Below are positions 60,701 through 64,000 of a stretch of 64,000 nucleotides of DNA, piece by piece. The notes under the pieces were generated by a model, which did not search any database, was not told the origin of the DNA, and was given only the letters and a program-made list of their open reading frames with translations. The stretch is from Teredinibacter turnerae T7901. Lineage in GTDB: Bacteria; Pseudomonadota; Gammaproteobacteria; Pseudomonadales; Cellvibrionaceae. Position 1 is the stretch's first letter; every line of letters starts with the position of its first letter. Made by a program: the position numbers and the translations under genes. The stretch lies in NCBI RefSeq assembly GCF_000023025.1, contig NC_012997.1, positions 1,844,764 through 1,908,763 on the forward strand, written 5' to 3'.

Positions 60701-61364
60701 GCCGCCCACCTGTGACATGTCTGGCGTGGACTCGCGCAGCTTCCCGGTGGTGATCCGTGACTTTAAATCTTCTCACCCGGACTTTGAGTACAACATTGCG
60801 AGCGATCGCGGGATTGTCACCGAATGGCTGGGCGAGGATGGTAAGCCAGTCTACGCGCACGGCCGCCGCGGCACCGAAACGACCAACGGCCCTAACGCGT
60901 TTGCCAGTTGGTATAACGATGTTGAAGACGTGAACCTGCGCCTGCCAATGTCGCTGGAAATCCAGCGAACGCCTGGAACGGATATCTGGACCTACGAGAA
61001 TTCAGCGTTTTTCCCAATCGATGATTTGGGTTGGGGTTTGACGCCGGGGTTTGAGCATAACTACCACTTCACGCTGGAGTCACACCTGTATTTCGATTAC
61101 CTGGGTGGCGAAAAATTCGTGTTCCGTGGTGATGATGATCTGTGGCTCTACATTAACGGCCGCCGGGCAATTGATATTGGTGGTGTTCACGGTGTACAGG
61201 AAAAATCTATTGCACTGGATGATGTCGCTGATCAATTGGGCATCGAAATAGGCGGTCGTTATAGTTTCGATCTGTTCTTCGCCGAGCGCCACACGGTTGA
61301 GTCTAACTTTATGTTCCAGACCAGCATCGTGCTGAGCTGTGAAGAGCCAGAAGCTCACCCCTGA
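57723..61364 (+). CDS. Fibro-slime-domain surface lipoprotein with PKD-like repeats
   Basis: 1213 aa from the ATG at 57723 (GGAG 8 bases upstream; a GTG three codons earlier is in frame). The lipobox LLAAC lies near residue 24. Residues about 100-520 look like a WD40/TolB-type propeller ([37 protein letters not shown]). A Pro/Ser/Val/Thr linker with PSVTPS-type repeats runs from about 535 to 715. Three PKD-like domains follow ([39 protein letters not shown]). The C-terminal 200 residues form a fibro-slime domain ([26 protein letters not shown]). Probably a surface adhesin or matrix protein. Confidence 0.88.
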   Translation: MFQQFKLSLVRFSLVSSAVLLAACSGSDGESQENMLQQDDNAIIADTQFVFISRNSEKTVDATADKLQKSLSSDTTTPLDVVAPYEFEPGAKLMLRSSLDIEGQSVDILAAYFGSPDYDVKNLNTSYDGKTLLFAAHGPLDHPTDNTWNIYEYRFETGEVRRLIADNVIANAGQDTNPAYTKTQTIVFSTDRAAGNPDHPSDVTLPEDTEENCYKISPSEKPSLLHAMTLQGENIVQLTYGNHHDTQPASLKDGRVAFMRWSRSYELVPQCDLVLANTRSQTAAVNLFASDYPAGIEAPATWSNSELCAYTQDTPFGPALASNHYSILRIAADGSELQRLYNTVDTGASDEAMLNLQELVQAENGQLITLLKHRYNGFLGGNVMELQSPNDVASGVVFANMALEPVIADSVGLFPNQASLPGWYSAVAPYRDGSSRLLVSWAQCTEVDAGVSAFCRADSDANSIESAYGIWVYNPQTDSRLPVVKAKAGTEYTELALAQPHVGLDYPFAPYSDDYVEDVDGSRIVCDDPGVQPTPEPSVVPSYPPSPTPTPVPSVQPSVMPSVVPSIVPTIAPSVVPSVTPSVAPSITPTMTPSVVPSVTPSVTPSIVPSVTPSVAPTVAPTPTPSVTPSIAPPTPVPSSVPSVVPTPTAEPTPVPTAEPSVTPSAEPSIEPSVEPSAEPSVEPSVEPSTEPSAEPSAEPTPTPTPSPSPVNHAPTADAGLDQALETGDVAQLNGSGSTDLDGDPLTYSWYFVELPVTSGVTLADETSVTPQFMPDVAGAYVVALVVSDGTSESDVDTVSINVSLANTAPVADAGDDLSTSVGSSVSLDGSGSFDADGDALTYSWSLVSAPAEAQVQLSDASVMQPHVLVDTSGDYMFALVVSDGLVESSADMVVLSTSNAKPVADAGEDRTVDQEGMLTVDGSGSYDPEMQPLAFSWSLISTPDGSAAKLIAPESVATGIAVDLPGDYVVQLVVNDGEWNSEPDTVMITVNEPPTCDMSGVDSRSFPVVIRDFKSSHPDFEYNIASDRGIVTEWLGEDGKPVYAHGRRGTETTNGPNAFASWYNDVEDVNLRLPMSLEIQRTPGTDIWTYENSAFFPIDDLGWGLTPGFEHNYHFTLESHLYFDYLGGEKFVFRGDDDLWLYINGRRAIDIGGVHGVQEKSIALDDVADQLGIEIGGRYSFDLFFAERHTVESNFMFQTSIVLSCEEPEAHP

Positions 61365-61389
61365 CAGCAACGGAATTTTCCATGATTTG

Positions 61390-61415
61390 CGGCGCCTTAT
61401 GGCGCCGTTTTTTTT
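61390..61415 (+). terminator. Rho-independent terminator
   Basis: CGGCGCC-TTAT-GGCGCCG, a perfect 7-bp GC stem, followed by eight T. It lies 25 bases after the stop of the fibro-slime gene. Confidence 0.93.
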
Positions 61416-61528
61416 GGTGTCTCATCCCTGAACGGTGCCTTGAGTATGGAAAGCCTTGATAAGAAAAACGTATAAAGAGTTGTGGCGCGGGGAAACTATA
61501 CTTATGGGAAAATTTCCTTTCCGCCTGT

Positions 61529-62785
61529 ATGCAATCTATGAGTGCTAATCGTAAAACTCAGCAGATTCCTTTGGCCCAGCTGGTGCCGGGAATGTTTGTC
61601 GTGGAGTTAGATATTCCGTGGATGCAAAGTCCATTTTTTAAGCACAGCCGCATGATCGCCAGTGGCCACGATATCAACAAGCTGCGTTCCGCTGGCGTTA
61701 AGTTGGTGACGATCGACCTTGAGCGCGGCAGCGCCCCCCAGCAGGTGGCAAGCGAACCTGTCAGTGCGGTTACAGAAACCCAGCCACTTAACGCCAGCGA
61801 GCTGCAAGCACCGACGCAGACACACGATCTGTCACCTGGCTTCAAAAAAGAGCTTGCCATCGCGCTACGGCTGCGCTCAGAAGTAAAAGATACGGTGCGC
61901 AGCATCAACGAAAAACTCGAGCGCAACCTGCCGGTGGACGGTGAGGCAATGGCGCCATTGGTGGATAAAACCCTGGAGAGTTTGCAACGCAATGAGCAGG
62001 CGCTGCAAACGCTTGCACACCTCACCGGCAAAGCGCAAAAGCTGGTTGACCACGCGTTTGGTTCGTTTTGTTTATGCCTGAATCTCGCTGCCGTCACCGG
62101 GCTGGCGAAAGAGGAAATGCACGCCCTGGGTGTTGCTGCGCTGCTGCATGACAGTGGCTGGATGCAGCTTCCATTGCACTTGATGGGCAAGCGTTCAGAT
62201 TACACCGCGGCGGAGCGCAGCCTGGCACAGTCGCACGTGGAGTTGGGCTTGCGGATGTTGGACAGCGCCAACATAGATGCTTTAAGTCGGCGAATCATCG
62301 CTGAGCACCATGAGATGAACGACGGCTCTGGTTATCCGAAACAATTGAAAGGCGACCAGATACATCCGGCCAGCCATATACTTACCGTGGTAAACACTTA
62401 CGATGAGTGGGTGCATCACTTAAACGACAAGCCGGGTATGCTGCCTACCAAAGCACTGAGAGTCCTCTATATGCACGCAGAGAAAGGTCGCTTTGCGCTA
62501 CCTTGCGTGGCATCGCTAATCAGTATGTTGGGGGTATACCCCGTAACGACTGCAGTGCGCCTGAATACGGGTGAGAAAGCTGTGGTGGAGGAAATCAATC
62601 CGAACTCCCACCTTACCCCCATTATTCGAATTGAATACGACAGTAACAGTCGGCCATTGCGCAGCGCTCTGCGCGTGGATCTGAGTATGGAATCGGCCAA
62701 TGAGCGTTCAATTACTGGCGTACTCGACCCGTCGAGTCCGGACGATGATCCAGCCCGCCGCTTGGTAGCAACGGTACCGGGATAG
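61529..62785 (+). CDS. HD-GYP-domain c-di-GMP phosphodiesterase-like protein
   Basis: The 418-aa protein has a DUF3391-type domain at residues 10-65 (IPLAQLVPGMFVVELDIPWMQSPFF). The HD-GYP domain spans about 165-340, with H175, HD at 207-208, HHEMNDGSGYP (H260, H261, GYP 268-270) and DEWVHH. The family hydrolyses c-di-GMP. The gene follows the terminator of the fibro-slime gene and is only 4 bases from the next gene, encoding a sensor kinase, so the two form an operon. Confidence 0.9.
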   Translation: MQSMSANRKTQQIPLAQLVPGMFVVELDIPWMQSPFFKHSRMIASGHDINKLRSAGVKLVTIDLERGSAPQQVASEPVSAVTETQPLNASELQAPTQTHDLSPGFKKELAIALRLRSEVKDTVRSINEKLERNLPVDGEAMAPLVDKTLESLQRNEQALQTLAHLTGKAQKLVDHAFGSFCLCLNLAAVTGLAKEEMHALGVAALLHDSGWMQLPLHLMGKRSDYTAAERSLAQSHVELGLRMLDSANIDALSRRIIAEHHEMNDGSGYPKQLKGDQIHPASHILTVVNTYDEWVHHLNDKPGMLPTKALRVLYMHAEKGRFALPCVASLISMLGVYPVTTAVRLNTGEKAVVEEINPNSHLTPIIRIEYDSNSRPLRSALRVDLSMESANERSITGVLDPSSPDDDPARRLVATVPG

Positions 62786-62789
62786 CGCA

Positions 62790-64000
62790 ATGGTTAAACC
62801 TGTCACTAATATCCCCAGTGATCCAAACGCCTGGCTCACCTATTGGCCTGATGGCTCCATTGTATTGGACGAGCACGGACGCATTCTGGCCATCTCTGAA
62901 CAAGCGCAGACCATACTTGGCTGGCGCGCCGAACAGTTGATCGGCCAAATGGCACACGACCGAATTTGTATTTCGACGCGGCGGCTTCACCACGCGCCTG
63001 AGGATTGTCCAATTTGCCGCGATGCCGACTCAACGACTGTAAAAAGCAGTTTTTGGCTGTCGGCAGAAGGGGACTATGTCAGTGTTGACTACCGCACGGC
63101 GCGTTTGCCTGTGACGGCAGATGGTCACTTCGTAGTCCGTTTTCACCGCAACGAACAGCAGGATTACAGTTTTGCGGAGCTGCAGAAGTTTGCCGATTTT
63201 GTCGATAAAAATCCGGCGGCGATTGTGGAGTTCGACGAGTTTGGACAAATGCTTTTCTGCAACCCGGCCATGCAGCACCTGATGATGACGCACGGTTTCG
63301 ATGACCAGGGACACGCGCGGATAATGCCACGGGATATCAACGAGATCTGTGCCCAAATTGTGGATTCGCAAAATTTACGCGCGCCAGTGGAAGTGGCGAT
63401 AGACGATTTCTGGTTTAACTGGCATTTCAGCCCGTTGGTTTCACCTGTCGGGCAAAGTGTGATCGGCTATGTCTTCGATGTGTCTGAGGTGAAACGGGCG
63501 CAAGCGCAGGCCAGCGTGGCGAGAGCTCAGGCCCGGCGCGACTTTTACGCAAAGATGATTCACGAATTGCGTACTCCGTTGAACGCGATTGTCGGCTACT
63601 CCGATCTGCTCTTGTGTCGCAACGCGGAGAACCTTAAAGACCGGGATCTCAAAGCATTGCGGGGGATCAAGGTAGGCGGTATGCAGCTCAATGAGTTGAT
63701 CTCAGACACGCTGGATATTTCTAAAATCGAAGCGGGTAAAATGACCACAGAAATTACCCTGTTTCGGCCGCAGGATGTGCTCGATGAAATACATGAACAA
63801 ATGCACTATCTGGCGGAAATGAAAAAGCTGCATTACGAGGTTCAGTGCCCGCCTGAATTTACAGTGGCCAGCGATATTCACAAAGTACGGCAGATTTTAA
63901 TTAACCTGATTTCCAATGCCGTGAAATACACGCGAAAAGGGCAGGTGAGTGTTGTTGTGCAGCCACTGGATGTGGAGCCGCCTATGGAAGATTGTGCCGA
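62790..64000 (+). CDS. PAS-domain sensor histidine kinase (truncated by window end)
   Basis: The frame opens at the ATG at 62790 and is still open at 64000 (over 403 residues). It begins MVKPVTNIPSDPNAWLTYWPDG. Two PAS-like domains lie at about 15-105 (with HHAPEDCPICRD) and 130-230. A HisKA domain follows with phospho-acceptor H258 in MIHELRTPLNAIVGYSDLL, and the start of HATPase_c with NLISNAVKYTRKGQV. No membrane segment is seen, so it is a cytoplasmic sensor. A receiver domain may follow outside the window. It is coupled to the HD-GYP gene upstream. Confidence 0.92.
   Translation, partial: MVKPVTNIPSDPNAWLTYWPDGSIVLDEHGRILAISEQAQTILGWRAEQLIGQMAHDRICISTRRLHHAPEDCPICRDADSTTVKSSFWLSAEGDYVSVDYRTARLPVTADGHFVVRFHRNEQQDYSFAELQKFADFVDKNPAAIVEFDEFGQMLFCNPAMQHLMMTHGFDDQGHARIMPRDINEICAQIVDSQNLRAPVEVAIDDFWFNWHFSPLVSPVGQSVIGYVFDVSEVKRAQAQASVARAQARRDFYAKMIHELRTPLNAIVGYSDLLLCRNAENLKDRDLKALRGIKVGGMQLNELISDTLDISKIEAGKMTTEITLFRPQDVLDEIHEQMHYLAEMKKLHYEVQCPPEFTVASDIHKVRQILINLISNAVKYTRKGQVSVVVQPLDVEPPMEDCA

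Overview
The window looks like a chromosomal segment of a marine-type gammaproteobacterium. cmoA/cmoB/cmoM, arfB, nfi, menA, c-di-GMP enzymes and a Pro/Ser/Thr/Val-linker lipoprotein with a fibro-slime domain resemble Cellvibrionaceae (Saccharophagus/Teredinibacter-like). That assignment is inference from gene content, not from a database match. No rRNA, tRNA or CRISPR array was seen.

Region 1 (1 to about 23.2 kb) is a large, AT-richer integron cassette array, entirely on the + strand. I can delimit 31 attC sites by their R'' (RYYYAAC-like) and R' (GTTRRRY-like) cores, plus a decayed one at the right edge. In most cassettes R'' is the exact reverse complement of the R' that opens the same cassette, which fixes the borders independently of the genes. 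No integrase gene is in the window; the orientation predicts it to the left of base 1. Cassettes encode small lipoproteins, membrane or secreted proteins, zinc-ribbon proteins, a GNAT acetyltransferase, a DUF2513 protein, a TIR-like protein and a HEPN-like protein. Seven cassettes have no credible gene and fall into two repeated families. Family A (four copies) keeps paired arms while the intervening sequence drifts, which suggests a structured RNA. Four insertion sequences (two identical IS3-family copies and two inactivated IS1182-like copies) all sit inside attC sites. The IS1182-like pair sits exactly at the attC recombination core.

Region 2 (about 23.2 to 45.1 kb) is ordinary chromosome: HAD phosphatase + MFS transporter, a ketoglutarate semialdehyde dehydrogenase, diguanylate cyclases, the tRNA cmo5U34 genes cmoA-cmoB and cmoM, a receiver-TPR protein with a histidine-kinase-like partner, an M16C metalloprotease, a MazG-like protein, arfB, an MCP-like + di-iron metallo-beta-lactamase-fold pair, a pyruvate-kinase-like enzyme, menA and endonuclease V.

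Region 3 (about 45.1 to 64 kb) is envelope and signalling. Three small outer-membrane barrel proteins surround a nested-palindrome MITE. They are followed by a tight nine-gene operon: coiled-coil exported protein, three TPR proteins (two of them lipoproteins), a small exported protein, ExbB/TolQ-like, two ExbD/TolR-like proteins and an AgmX/TonB-like protein. This looks like a proton-motive-force-driven trans-envelope machine; one ExbD has Asn where the proton-carrying Asp is expected. Next come a fibro-slime lipoprotein with a strong terminator, an HD-GYP protein and a PAS sensor kinase that runs off the right edge.
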